Part shown: positions 26,326 to 35,243 of the stretch, in pieces
Layout: every line of letters starts with the position of its first letter
How positions within the stretch are numbered: position 1 is the first letter of the stretch
Source: Flavipsychrobacter sp.
GTDB taxonomy: Bacteria; Bacteroidota; Bacteroidia; Chitinophagales; Chitinophagaceae
DNA length: 64,000 bases
Direction of reading: 5' to 3'
NCBI GenBank assembly: GCA_017849575.1
Contig: JAFIGV010000025.1
Coordinates: 1-64,000, forward strand
Notes under the pieces: generated by a model
Told to the model about the DNA's origin: nothing
What the model saw: only the letters and a program-made list of their open reading frames with translations
Databases searched by the model: none
Position numbers and translations under genes: made by a program

Positions 26326-26871
26326 TTACCATTGTGCCAGGTGTATTTTATTCCCTCTACCTGCCAGTTGATAAGCGCTGCTGTACACATAATCTTCCGC
26401 AACATCTACCCAGCCCGCTCGCACTGGGTTCTCATGAATGTACTTCGATTTTTGAAAGAAAAATTCTTTGCTTATTATCTCTACTGCATGGTTTTCGTGC
26501 GTCCAAACCTGATAAGTGGAGTTCCTTTGATGTTGTGCAGCATTGTGTTTAAAACGATGCAGCAGCCATTCGCGTCGGCTCTCCGGCTCTTTCTCTATAG
26601 CTTCCAAAGTTCTTCTTGCGGTATATTTCTTCATATCTCTAATGATATCTGAAAGCGCAATAGTACCTCCAGCCTTTGCTATTAGATGTACATGATTTGT
26701 CATAATCACATAGGCGAATAGCTCAAGACCTTTTTGCTGTGTACAAAAGTTCAGGCTTTCTACCAGAATATCTCTATATGTCTTTCTCCTAAAGACATCC
26801 ACCCAGTCAACTATTGTGAGCGTAATAAAGTGGGTGACAAATTGATCTGATATTTGATAGCCGGTGCTCAT
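26326..26871 (-). mobile_element. REP-associated tyrosine transposase (RayT/Y1_Tnp, HUH family), copy 1
   Basis: 181 aa. The HUH motif is VIMTNHVHLI (His60, His62); the catalytic Tyr144 is in KSKYIHENPVRAG, the family signature; ESRREWLLHRF precedes it. Such proteins cut and join single-stranded REP hairpins. MSTGYQISDQ (26871) is chosen as start because it aligns with the start of copy 2 at 36984; an ATG ten codons upstream exists. Inverted palindromic repeats flank it at 26262-26322 and 26907-26981, and a solo copy lies at 34871. Confidence 0.9.
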
Positions 26872-26906
26872 TGAGTCTGTAAATATATTGATTAAGGTCA
26901 TTGCAA

Positions 26907-26981
26907 GCAGTCGGGAGACTGCTATCCACTGCGACGTAGTCAGCTATACACAAGCCTTACCTTCAGACTACGCCGAACGGG
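26907..26981. repeat. REP-like repeat, copy A (upstream of RayT 1)
   Basis: Starts with hairpin GCAGTC-GGGA-GACTGC (26907-26922), then a second hairpin built on CGTAGTC...GACTACG (about 26934-26973). Copy B at 34871-34943 has the same order and about 80% identity; the shortened reverse copy is at 26262-26294. Confidence 0.75.
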
Positions 26982-27005
26982 TGTTACCAGTAGTTGTATT
27001 TCTTC

Positions 27006-27581
27006 TCAATTGTCTGCTAAGTCCTGAATACATTGTTCTCTAATTTTCCAAATGTCGTTTATTGATAAGTCTATTTGTTCGTTTTTGCCGAGCCAGGTTG
27101 CAAGATAGTTTTTGTGATAGTTCACCTTATAATCGGTGATTTGTTCAGGTAAAATTTCGATTTCCTCAATGAGGTCGTCTAAAAAGTCTGTCGGTTCAGA
27201 ATTTATTTTTGTCAGGTCGATAATTTGGTCTTCAAATTTCAAATAACAGTGTGCTTCTGGAATATATTCCAACTGATTTTTTTGAAGTGTTGCGGAAATT
27301 TCAGGCGTGTTTTTTTTGTTCATTTTAAAAAGCCCGACGATAAGTTTAACTTTTTCAAAGTTGTTTTCGTCTGCCAGTCTTTTCAGTAATGCGTGTTTTG
27401 TACTACAAGTTCCGCAGTTGTCAGTAAATACTGAAGCCAAATTATTCTTATCAGCATTACGTCCATAAGCAAGCTGTCTTACGAAAATTGAAGCCTGGCT
27501 AAAAGTCAAAATATTCCTGTCGATAAATTCCTTTGAGATTTGCCCCTTAGATTTTATTTCAAAGTCGGGCTGATTTGTCAT
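27006..27581 (-). CDS. predicted papain/transglutaminase-like protein (Cys-His-Asp)
   Basis: 191 aa, A/T-rich gene in island 1. The order Cys (NCGTCSTKHALLKRL, Cys56/Cys59), His (EAHCYLKF, His111), Asp (IIDLT, Asp122) matches the catalytic triad order of transglutaminase-like cysteine proteases, including the short spacing from His to Asp. No signal peptide. Substrate unknown. The family call is by motif only. It lies upstream of RayT 1 on the same strand. The 223 bp between it and 27805 hold no gene I can support. Confidence 0.55.
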   Translation of the reverse strand: MTNQPDFEIKSKGQISKEFIDRNILTFSQASIFVRQLAYGRNADKNNLASVFTDNCGTCSTKHALLKRLADENNFEKVKLIVGLFKMNKKNTPEISATLQKNQLEYIPEAHCYLKFEDQIIDLTKINSEPTDFLDDLIEEIEILPEQITDYKVNYHKNYLATWLGKNEQIDLSINDIWKIREQCIQDLADN

Positions 27582-27804
27582 TGTGTTGTCGTCTTTTGCA
27601 ATTACTTGTTACTCACCGCCTACCTTAAGCCTGCAGAACGAATTTATTCCTAAACTAATGAAAATAATCGGCTCCGACTAAGGCCTTAACTGCTATGATT
27701 GCTGTTGCGATTTGTCACGTTTACCATCCTCCACCCCCATGGTTTGCGTTGGCGGGTGACGTACCTTCGTAGCCAAAAAAGCAAGAAGAAGAAAGGCAGG
27801 AACT

Positions 27805-29172
27805 ATGCTGTATGCGATCGTAGATATTGAAACCACGGGCAGCTATGCTTTAGGCAATGGCATCACGGAGATTGCTGTGGCTATTCACGATGGTAAGGAC
27901 GTCCTGCATTTCTATGAAACCCTGGTCAATCCCCACAGGCACATTCCCCTGTTCATCCAATCGCTTACCGGCATCACGAACGAAATGGTATCGTCGGCAC
28001 CCTCTTTTCAGGAGGTGGCAGGCCAGATTCATGAGTTGCTGGTGGACAAAGTATTTGTAGCCCACAATGTCAACTTCGACTATTCGTTCGTAAAACATCA
28101 TCTGGAACAGGCGGGGTATGCGCTCAACAGCAAAAAGCTCTGTACCCTGCGGCTGGCCCGCAAAGTTATTCCGGGCTTGCCTCGTTATGGGCTGGGACAT
28201 TTGTGTCACCAACTGGGTATCACGCATCAAAATCATCACCGTGCCGGTGGCGACACCCTGGCCACAGCGCAGCTTTTTTCCCTGCTACTACAAAAAGATG
28301 AAAAGAATGTAGCTGCCTCGATGCTTAAGTCGCGCAATCGTGAGCAATACCTGCCCCCGCATCTGCCGGTAGAGCAGCTCGACAGCCTGCCCCAGAGCCC
28401 GGGTGTTTATTACTTCTACAATGCAGCCGGCAAAGTGATCTATGTGGGTAAAGCCAACAACATACTCAAACGGGTAAAAAGCCATTTTTCGAACAACAAA
28501 GCCGGCAAACAAAAACAGGATTTTCTACGCGATATTTTCAGGATCAGTTATAAAGAATGTGCAACCGAACTGATGGCACACATACTGGAAAGTACTGAGA
28601 TACGCAAGCTCTGGCCGGTCTATAATCGCAGCCAGCGCGGCTTTTTGCCCAAATTTGGCCTGTTTCTTTACGAGGATATCAACGGTTACAAACGGCTGGC
28701 TATCGAAAAACATCGTCAGTCGTACCGGCCATTATATAGCTTCAATACGCTGGCAGAAGGCCATACGCGTATGCGCGAACTGATAGATGAATTTGAGCTT
28801 TGCCCAAGATTGTGCAACCTCGTTAAGGCCAACGACTGCACCGGACTTACCGAGTCGGGACATTGCAACGGTCACTGCAACTTGCCTGTTCATGACTACA
28901 ACGATAAGGTGAACAGTGCCCTGAGCTGGCTGGAAAAACACTTGCCCAGCTTTGCCTATCTCGACAGAGGCATGAGCGACAATGATCAAAGCTGCATCCT
29001 TATTCACAAAGGAAATTTTTACGGCATGGGCTATATCGAAGACGAGCGTCAGCTCAAAAACCTCAAGACCTTGCAGCAGCAGTTAGAACCCATGCAGGAC
29101 AACGACTTTATCCGCAACCTCATATATAAACACGCGGCCAGCTTCCCGGAGCGATGTCACCCCGTGGTGTAG
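27805..29172 (+). CDS. DnaQ-like 3'-5' exonuclease fused to a GIY-YIG (UvrC/Cho-like) nuclease
   Basis: 455 aa. Residues 1-~165 are a DEDDh exonuclease: YAIVDIETTG (D,E), HNVNFDYSFV (D) and HHRAGGDTLAT (H...D). Residues ~195-280 are a GIY-YIG domain: SPGVYYFYNAAGKVIYVGKANNILKRVKSHF, then ESTEIRKLWPVYNR. The C-terminal part has a Cys cluster (CPRLCNL...NDCTG...GHCNGHCNLP). Such fusions occur in Bacteroidota and Actinobacteria and probably act in nucleotide excision repair. A GGCAGG stretch precedes the ATG. It converges with the next gene across a 3-bp gap. Confidence 0.88.
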   Translation: MLYAIVDIETTGSYALGNGITEIAVAIHDGKDVLHFYETLVNPHRHIPLFIQSLTGITNEMVSSAPSFQEVAGQIHELLVDKVFVAHNVNFDYSFVKHHLEQAGYALNSKKLCTLRLARKVIPGLPRYGLGHLCHQLGITHQNHHRAGGDTLATAQLFSLLLQKDEKNVAASMLKSRNREQYLPPHLPVEQLDSLPQSPGVYYFYNAAGKVIYVGKANNILKRVKSHFSNNKAGKQKQDFLRDIFRISYKECATELMAHILESTEIRKLWPVYNRSQRGFLPKFGLFLYEDINGYKRLAIEKHRQSYRPLYSFNTLAEGHTRMRELIDEFELCPRLCNLVKANDCTGLTESGHCNGHCNLPVHDYNDKVNSALSWLEKHLPSFAYLDRGMSDNDQSCILIHKGNFYGMGYIEDERQLKNLKTLQQQLEPMQDNDFIRNLIYKHAASFPERCHPVV

Positions 29173-29175
29173 CAC

Positions 29176-31206
29176 TTACTGAGCCAGCCAATATTTTCTG
29201 AGCAGCCACTCCGCTGCAGCGAGGAGCAGGAGCAGGATAAAATACCATTTCCAGTGAATCAGCGGCAACGATTCTGTGCTGGATTGTATCACCGGCCGGA
29301 TGTTTTGATTGGCGAGAATGCTATCTCCGAGCGCGTTAAAACCAGATGCAGGAAATACATGTCCTGAGTACTGACCGGACAAATGATACAGCATGGCATA
29401 GTCGGCTCCGGTCTCCAACTGCTCTAAAGGCAGGCAGCGCACAACAAACCGGCCGCGGTCTTCGAACCGGCGACCATTATAGGTTACCGTGGCTACGTAG
29501 TGATAACTGCCCTGCGCCCTCGACCCGATATTGAGATGATAGATATTCCCCGACCGCTCAAGAACGTACGACTGCTTTGATCCACTGCTGTCACTGAGGG
29601 TTAGTTGAACATCGGGGGTGTTTACCTGTTCGTTACTCTGATTGAGCAACCAGCCGCTAAAGCTAATGGGTTCCTGATCGCTCCAGACAAATTTGGACGT
29701 TTCTACCCGGAAGGGCTTATCGTTTACCTGAGCCGCCAGTAAGCCTACAGTCTTTCTTATGGCCTCATCTATTACATTATGGTTTCCAAAAAACCGATAC
29801 TCAAAAAGACGCCAGCGCCACAGTCCTTCACCAAGCAACAAGGCCTCCGGACGCAGGCCGCCCCGCATCATCCACAAGGGCTGTGCCTCGCTACCCTTGC
29901 TTTCAAACAGCACCATTGCATCCGGCGCCGCTTGTGAACGACCAGCAGGCGAGGCCAGGGGGGGCATCTTGTCCATCACAGCCTGCAGATTTTGTGGCAG
30001 GGAAAAAGCATTGAACGAAGCATTAGGACGAGCAAACTGGGGCTGCAAATTGAAGGGGTTGACATTAAGACCTGACACCTGTGCTGCCTCATTGAGCGCA
30101 GCACTGTTGGTACCACCAGCCACAATAAACCAAACCGCCCTGGCAGAGGGTAACTGTCTCAGGGATTCCTGTTGCGAAGGCAAACCGTGCAGTATCACCA
30201 CCTCAAACTTGCCGAAATCCGCCGGTACCTGATCGCCTGTTTTTACGGTCAGGTCATACTCGCCAAGGTCCTGCAGTGCTTCGCGCAGCGCATACACATC
30301 AGGATGTGGCGCATGGGCCGCAAGGAGAATATGCTTTTTTTCTTCAATCACCTCCACAAAAACATCCTTTCTGTTGTTGATCAGATTTTGTTCTCCATCT
30401 GCCGCAGCAGCTTCAATGATGTAATGATGGATTCCCGGACGCCCAGCACGCACAGTAAAGGTTACTGACCGGTCATAATGATCGGACACTACCGAAAGCG
30501 GTACGGATGCTGCCACCTCGGCAACGTCCTCACGCAAGCGAACACTGCCCTTGTATCCTGCGCAGCGCTGAGCTATCAGGTCGGCGCGCACCTCAAACTG
30601 ACTGTTTCGGGTCACCACTTTATTGGCATATACCCTGCCGATCCGTACATCTTTTTGAGCCGCAGTATCGCCGATAGCCACTGTATACATCGAACCCTGA
30701 AAAGGCAGATCCATGTATAGAGGATCGGCCCCCTGATTGTACCGTCCGTCGGTAGCGAGAATGATGGCGGAAAGGTTTTGTTGCCCAAAGCGTTCGGTGG
30801 CCTGTAGGAGCGCCTTACTGATGTCGGTAGCCGACAGAGTAAAGGGCGATAGTGTGTCTGGCTGAATATGATCACCGAAGCCCCAGCGAACCACACGGTA
30901 TGTTTTACCTAATCGCTCCAGAAGCGCTTCCCTCTGGCTGATATAGGCGGCAGAATCACCGCCGAGGGCGGGCCTCACCGACTGTGAATTATCCTGCAAA
31001 AAAACGATCACCGGCTTCACGGTATCGTTGTGGGTGACTTTAAGAGAAGGGGCCAGTATCAGCAACAGGGTCAGGAACACCAGCAGGCTGCGCAACAAGG
31101 CCGTAAGCCAGGGCTGCGGAACCGACCGCCTGACATCTGCCCGGTACACTACTACGCCTGCCGCCACAGAAGCTGCCGCGGCCAAAAACCAATACAAAAA
31201 ATGCAT
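29176..31206 (-). CDS. membrane-anchored VWA-like protein
   Basis: 676 aa. Two N-terminal helices (about 3-22 and 37-55), then a VWA-type domain starting VKPVIVFLQDNSQSV, where DNSQS fits the metal-binding DxSxS of MIDAS sites, and a second part AIILATDGRYNQG (the 'TDG' element). Long beta-rich middle (Ig-like), one C-terminal helix (WYFILLLLLAAAEWLL). The layout resembles uncharacterised aerotolerance/Bat-like or glutamine amidotransferase-like envelope proteins of Bacteroidota. Function not established. Confidence 0.75.
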   Translation of the reverse strand: MHFLYWFLAAAASVAAGVVVYRADVRRSVPQPWLTALLRSLLVFLTLLLILAPSLKVTHNDTVKPVIVFLQDNSQSVRPALGGDSAAYISQREALLERLGKTYRVVRWGFGDHIQPDTLSPFTLSATDISKALLQATERFGQQNLSAIILATDGRYNQGADPLYMDLPFQGSMYTVAIGDTAAQKDVRIGRVYANKVVTRNSQFEVRADLIAQRCAGYKGSVRLREDVAEVAASVPLSVVSDHYDRSVTFTVRAGRPGIHHYIIEAAAADGEQNLINNRKDVFVEVIEEKKHILLAAHAPHPDVYALREALQDLGEYDLTVKTGDQVPADFGKFEVVILHGLPSQQESLRQLPSARAVWFIVAGGTNSAALNEAAQVSGLNVNPFNLQPQFARPNASFNAFSLPQNLQAVMDKMPPLASPAGRSQAAPDAMVLFESKGSEAQPLWMMRGGLRPEALLLGEGLWRWRLFEYRFFGNHNVIDEAIRKTVGLLAAQVNDKPFRVETSKFVWSDQEPISFSGWLLNQSNEQVNTPDVQLTLSDSSGSKQSYVLERSGNIYHLNIGSRAQGSYHYVATVTYNGRRFEDRGRFVVRCLPLEQLETGADYAMLYHLSGQYSGHVFPASGFNALGDSILANQNIRPVIQSSTESLPLIHWKWYFILLLLLAAAEWLLRKYWLAQ

Positions 31207-31271
31207 GCTCCTGCAATATAGTGGATAGCGTTAAAGAATGTTCTTACAGAACTCGTTAAAAAAATAGCGCA

Positions 31272-31841
31272 TCATTCTGTAACATACAGAGCGGGAAGCC
31301 TCCGCACCACCTCGCCCACAGGCAGGCCCATTACATTGTAGTAGTCGCCGTCAATGCGTTCTATACCGATCATTCCGATCCATTCCTGAATGGCATAGGC
31401 ACCAGCTTTGTCGAATGGCCGATAGTGCGCTACATAATGCCCGATCTGTGCAGCGGTAAGGGGCCGGAAGTGCACTTCGGTCATTACCGAAAATGATATT
31501 TGCCTGGTTCCTCGCTGCATGCATACTCCGGTCACTACCTCGTGTTTACGACCCGAGAGCCGCGTCAATATGTTGCGGGCGTGTTCTTCATCTTCGGGCT
31601 TACCCAATATTTCATCGTCGATCAATACTACCGTATCGGCTGCAATGATGATCGCTTCCGGAAAATCCTGCTCAATAGCCATGGCCTTCTTTTTCGCTAA
31701 AAATTCAGGTACAAGATGACCCGCCATACCGGGAGGATTTGTTTCATCAACATCGGCTACCACCACCTCAAAATCCAGTTCGGCAGCTTCCATCAGTTGT
31801 TTTCTTCTTGGCGATTGTGAGGCTAGTATTATTTTATGCAT
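31272..31841 (-). CDS. maf: Maf family nucleotide pyrophosphatase
   Basis: 189 aa house-cleaning enzyme that hydrolyses dTTP/UTP or modified NTPs to NMP and PPi. Motifs: ILASQSPRRKQLM at the N terminus (Ser-x-Ser-Pro-Arg-Arg), the catalytic AADTVV (Asp) and DEILGKPEDEEHARNIL, then AYAIQEW. Its start overlaps the 3' end of the UbiA gene by 8 bp, so it is the second gene of that transcript. Confidence 0.92.
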   Translation of the reverse strand: MHKIILASQSPRRKQLMEAAELDFEVVVADVDETNPPGMAGHLVPEFLAKKKAMAIEQDFPEAIIIAADTVVLIDDEILGKPEDEEHARNILTRLSGRKHEVVTGVCMQRGTRQISFSVMTEVHFRPLTAAQIGHYVAHYRPFDKAGAYAIQEWIGMIGIERIDGDYYNVMGLPVGEVVRRLPALYVTE

Positions 31842-32784
31842 TTGCTTCCAGATAATAAATAATAAGCGAACCTATGCCCGACACCATGATCAATTTAAGA
31901 TATCGGCTGGCCTGTCCGTAGTGCGCCGTGGTAGCCCGTCGGGGTAAAAAAAACAACCATAGTAAGATGGGGATTACCAATGCGGCGGCCACATAGAGCC
32001 CAAGGCCCCAATCGTGGTGCAGCAGCAGAGTGCCCGCAGCGATCACCAGCGGAAGAAGAGCAAACACACCCAGCACTCGCGCAAAATCACCGGCTTTTTT
32101 CAGGCCCCATTTTATCGGCATGGTCACGCAACCCTCTGCTTCGTCGCCGCGGTAGTCTTCCATATCCTTGACGATTTCCCTCATCCAGGTGAGCACAAAA
32201 GCAAAATAGCTATAGATGCCCAGCACCCACACAGGATTGGCCAGCACCTTTTCTCCCTGAAGCACAAAGGCCGTGGAATGGAAATAACTATAAAGCCCCG
32301 GCTCGTACACCAGCAAGACAACGATAGTGAGCGCAGTAAGCAAGGCCACTACAAGATTGCCTGTGATGAATTGCCTTTTGAAATGTGTGGAATAAAACCA
32401 AAGCAATAAGCTGCAGCCAAACTGAATGAATAACCAGCTATAGTGCCCACCCTTTCGGGCTACTGCAGCCGCACACAGCAGGGCCACTATGTTCATCACC
32501 GTATGCATGATGATGGCCAGCCGCCGGGGTATGATCTTCTCCAGCACCATCTTGTCCGGCTTGTTGATGTTGTCAATGCGAACATCAAAGTAGTCGTTGA
32601 TGATATAACCCGCCGCAGCTATCAGCACGGTGGATAATGACAATAGAAGAAGATTACCGGCATCGAGCAGAAAAGGCACTTCGCTCATTCTTCCAATAGG
32701 AGCGATCACACAGGCCCAAACCAATAATTGGGTGAGCAGAATGATGATCAGATTGTTCCAGCGAATGAGTTTTAACCAGGCCAT
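31834..32784 (-). CDS. UbiA family prenyltransferase
   Basis: 316 aa with eight or nine membrane helices. Asp-rich motif 1 is NDYFDVRIDNINKPDK (NDxxDxxxD) and motif 2 is REIVKDMEDYRGDEAEG (DxxxD). Both bind Mg2+ and the prenyl diphosphate. Close family forms in Bacteroidota are annotated as geranylgeranylglycerol-phosphate geranylgeranyltransferase or as quinone/heme prenyltransferases. The acceptor cannot be fixed here. Overlap with maf suggests co-translation. Confidence 0.88.
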   Translation of the reverse strand: MAWLKLIRWNNLIIILLTQLLVWACVIAPIGRMSEVPFLLDAGNLLLLSLSTVLIAAAGYIINDYFDVRIDNINKPDKMVLEKIIPRRLAIIMHTVMNIVALLCAAAVARKGGHYSWLFIQFGCSLLLWFYSTHFKRQFITGNLVVALLTALTIVVLLVYEPGLYSYFHSTAFVLQGEKVLANPVWVLGIYSYFAFVLTWMREIVKDMEDYRGDEAEGCVTMPIKWGLKKAGDFARVLGVFALLPLVIAAGTLLLHHDWGLGLYVAAALVIPILLWLFFLPRRATTAHYGQASRYLKLIMVSGIGSLIIYYLEANA

Positions 32785-32810
32785 AAGCTACAGGCCGCAA
32801 GATAAGCAGC

Positions 32811-32840
32811 AAAAAAGAACCCGGCCTGCGCCGGGCTTTC
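32811..32840 (-). terminator. rho-independent terminator after pyrE
   Basis: On the minus strand: CCCGGC (32835-32830), loop GCAG, GCCGGG (32825-32820), then TTC and a run of six T. It separates pyrE from the ubiA-maf pair. Confidence 0.8.
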
Positions 32841-32849
32841 ATTTTCTTT

Positions 32850-33518
32850 TTACAAACTGTTTTTCAGAGAATGATTTTCTGCGGGGAACGGCGGCTTCCA
32901 GTTGCCGGGGTCGAGACGCCAACCCTGCAGCACCGGTTGATGCTCGGGCTGCACCAGCTTCATATCTTCCGCCACTTCCATCAGGGCGGCGTAGTTGCTA
33001 ATGGTATGCAGGGGAACCATAGCCTTTTCGAAGGCTTCGTCAGCCACGGGAAATCCGTAAGTAAACAAACCGCACATCCCAACCACCTCGGCACCCTCGG
33101 CCCGCAGCACGTCCACCACCTGCAGACTGCTTTTGCCGGTGGAGATCAGGTCTTCAATTACAACAACTTTCTGCCCCTTTTCCAACACGCCCTCTATCTG
33201 ATTGCCCATGCCATGTTCTTTCGGCTTCGATCGCACATAGATGAAGGGAAGCTTCAGCAGATCTGCGGCCATCACTCCATGAGGAATACCCGCAGTAGCT
33301 ACTCCGGCGATCACCTCCGCATCCGGAAAATGTTCGAGTACCATATTCGCCAGTTCGCTCTTTACAAAATCCCGCACATGCGGGTAAGAAAGCACCTTAC
33401 GGTTGTCGCAGTACACAGGCGACTGCCAGCCTGACGCCCATACATAAGGCTTTTGCAGGTTGATCTGCAAAGCCTTAATTTGCAAGAGTTTTTCAGCGAA
33501 ATGTTTTTGCGTACTCAT
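32850..33518 (-). CDS. pyrE: orotate phosphoribosyltransferase
   Basis: 222 aa; condenses orotate and PRPP to OMP in pyrimidine synthesis. The PRPP-binding loop VVVIEDLISTGKSSLQVVDVLR (about residues 118-139) is clear, with the flexible loop KPKEHGMGNQIEG before it and the N-terminal ALQINLQKPYVWASGWQSPVYCDNRK. Length is typical. A TAGGTTTG box lies four bases before the ATG. Confidence 0.93.
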   Translation of the reverse strand: MSTQKHFAEKLLQIKALQINLQKPYVWASGWQSPVYCDNRKVLSYPHVRDFVKSELANMVLEHFPDAEVIAGVATAGIPHGVMAADLLKLPFIYVRSKPKEHGMGNQIEGVLEKGQKVVVIEDLISTGKSSLQVVDVLRAEGAEVVGMCGLFTYGFPVADEAFEKAMVPLHTISNYAALMEVAEDMKLVQPEHQPVLQGWRLDPGNWKPPFPAENHSLKNSL

Positions 33519-33522
33519 CGCT

Positions 33523-33530
33523 CAAACCTA
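33523..33530 (-). promoter_or_regulatory. -7 element TAGGTTTG of pyrE
   Basis: Minus-strand TAGGTTTG at 33530-33523; the ATG is at 33518. It fits TAnnTTTG, with a near-zero leader. It lies inside the 46-bp gap to the divergent NUDIX gene. Confidence 0.55.
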
Positions 33531-33564
33531 CGCCAAATCAGCAATTTTTACAAAAGCGCCCCCG

Positions 33565-34200
33565 ATGTTTTTCGCCCGGAAAGTATATTTCAACAATAAG
33601 CCGCTCATACTCACCAACGACCGTCAAAGCTATGTCCGGGAGCATCCGATTGCTGAAGGTTATCTTTCCTTCACGGGTGCTTTTCCGAGAAGTTTCCGGC
33701 TTGCGGTAGAGCATCTTTCCAAACTCGCCTCGCTCGGCGCCATGATTGAAGACATTTCCGAACGCTCGCTGTGGGAAGAACTCTACGACTTGTATGAGCC
33801 AGTGGACGCAGGGGGCGGTGTGGTAATGAATGAAGAGGGCAAGGTGCTGATGATTTATAGAAGAGGAAAATGGGACCTGCCCAAAGGAAAACGAGACGAT
33901 GGCGAAGACATTGCCGCCTGTGCCCTGCGTGAAGTGCAGGAAGAAACCGGGCTGCAGAACATAAGCCTTGGTGAAAAGATTTGCGATACCTACCACGTAT
34001 ATACACAAAACCGCGAGAACCTCCTGAAGCATACGGCCTGGTACCGGATGCATGGAACCCATAAGGAACTGCTGGTGCCGCAGAAAGAAGAAAACATTCT
34101 GGAAGCCCGTTGGGTACCTGAGCCGGACCTGGGTCCGATCGTATTGAAATCGTACGAAGCGGTGCGCGAAGTGTTGTTGGCGGCGGGGCTGAAATGGTAG
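33565..34200 (+). CDS. NUDIX hydrolase
   Basis: 211 aa. Start at MFFARKVYF (33565), since the longer frame runs through the pyrE start. The Nudix box is at about residues 108-130 (GKRDDGEDIAACALREVQEETGL: G, E, REVQEE). An N-terminal ~80-residue region of unknown fold precedes it. The substrate (nucleoside diphosphate derivative) is unknown. Divergent from pyrE. Confidence 0.87.
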   Translation: MFFARKVYFNNKPLILTNDRQSYVREHPIAEGYLSFTGAFPRSFRLAVEHLSKLASLGAMIEDISERSLWEELYDLYEPVDAGGGVVMNEEGKVLMIYRRGKWDLPKGKRDDGEDIAACALREVQEETGLQNISLGEKICDTYHVYTQNRENLLKHTAWYRMHGTHKELLVPQKEENILEARWVPEPDLGPIVLKSYEAVREVLLAAGLKW

Positions 34201-34275
34201 CATTTTCTTGGGTTTCCTTTAGCATTACACTAACAGAAGCGCGGCTAATTTTACAGGATAAAATCTGAGCGTGTG

Positions 34276-34581
34276 ATGATGAAATTTACCTCTGTGAAAG
34301 CTGCCCGCAACCTTCGCCATACTACCCAACTTTTTCAAAACAGAAAGACCTTGTTTCAAATGCTCCGTGAAGTTTTTCACGGCCGTTACCGGATGTCTTT
34401 GTGGACCAATGTAGCAGTGGTGTTGGGGCTCATTTATATTATTTCTCCCTTCGATTTTGACTGGATACCCGTTGTAGGCTGGGTGGACGATGGTTTTGTC
34501 TTTTACCTGCTCATCAAACGACTGCAAAACGAGACGCAACGCTTCAATCGCCACAAGGCTATGGAGCGCAGAATGAAGTGA
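34276..34581 (+). CDS. DUF1232 (YkvA) family membrane protein
   Basis: 101 aa. The hallmark ISPFDFDWIPVVGWVDD (variant of 'SPiDliPdfipviGylDD') lies across two short hydrophobic stretches at about residues 48-83. A basic C terminus (RHKAMERRMK) ends it. Function of the family is unknown, probably membrane-associated. ATG 34276 (or 34279) is preferred to GTG 34273. It is the last core gene before island 2. Confidence 0.82.
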   Translation: MMKFTSVKAARNLRHTTQLFQNRKTLFQMLREVFHGRYRMSLWTNVAVVLGLIYIISPFDFDWIPVVGWVDDGFVFYLLIKRLQNETQRFNRHKAMERRMK

Positions 34582-34760
34582 TGTGAATTGAAGATTTGAA
34601 GACAATTAGCCAATGAGCTAATTAGCCGATTAGCCAATAGAGGGAGAGGTTGAACGCCGGTCAATAACCAACTTCACGACTTCAGAGCTTTACAATTTCA
34701 CAACTTTACAAATTCACAAATCAACAAAAAAACAAATCAACCTAGTTGTTCGACTTGTTA
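34582..34760. other. gene-free low-complexity stretch
   Basis: Contains degenerate short tandem repeats: ATTAGCCAAT/AATTAGCCG units (about 34607-34638) and an A/C/T-only run with TTTACAA and TTCACAA units about 10 bases apart (about 34688-34740). No ORF is supported in 34582-35243. A similar 'cacaaatcaacagttcacaaac' stretch closes island 2 near 39060. Confidence 0.5.
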
Positions 34761-34870
34761 GCGCAGCGCATGTCGAACCCAGGGATGAAGCGGATTTAAA
34801 ATCCGGTTTTATCCGTCCTGCGCGAGTCTCCAGTTCGTGCGGACACGAACCAAGGCGGAGGTCGTTGAAC

Positions 34871-34943
34871 GCAGTCAGAGACTGCCAGCCACCGCGACGT
34901 AGTCGGCTGCACAAAACCATAACTTCAGATTACGACGAACTGG
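34871..34943. repeat. REP-like repeat, copy B (solo)
   Basis: Same order as copy A at 26907: GCAGTC-AGA-GACTGC hairpin, CCGCGACGTAGTCGGCT, then TTCAGATTACGACGAAC. No transposase is adjacent; the nearest (RayT 2) has different flanking repeats. It is best read as a REP moved by RayT 1 or a relative. Confidence 0.7.
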
Positions 34944-35036
34944 GGCGTCAGCAAATAGCTACTATCCGGCGACAGTGGCGATGGCACCGTTCATCGACAG
35001 TAAGTCTATGCAGCAGAGTATAGCGAGACACGAATT

Positions 35037-35110
35037 GCGTATTTTGTATATTTTAAAGGACTTTTTGGGCGAAAATATACAGAATGCGAAATGCGTATTC
35101 AGTATATTTT
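35037..35110. repeat. three copies of a GCGTATTnnGTATATTTT motif
   Basis: Direct copy 35037-35054 (GCGTATTTTGTATATTTT), inverted copy 35072-35087 (reverse complement GCATTCTGTATATTTT), direct copy 35093-35110 (GCGTATTCAGTATATTTT). The last two form an imperfect 39-bp palindrome. A partial fourth, GCGTATATTT, is at 35182-35191. They lie 53-207 bp before the PIN-like gene and could be operator sites or a hairpin element. Confidence 0.6.
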
Positions 35111-35243
35111 TCAGTACGGAAATTGAGTGAAATCGAGAGTTATTATCTTTTTCAATTCAGCGTTTACGTAGAAGGGAACATGCGTATATTTGAGGGTTGC
35201 CTGCAAGCTTATTTGACACCCTGCAATTCAAGACACTTTCCAA

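Noticed and set aside
34225-34605. 126-aa minus-strand frame
   Set aside because: Antisense of the DUF1232 gene, which has a clear family motif.
34600-34740. CRISPR array
   Set aside because: The short A/C-rich and ATTAGCC units are degenerate, lack constant repeat-spacer lengths and have no cas genes nearby. No array was seen anywhere in the window.
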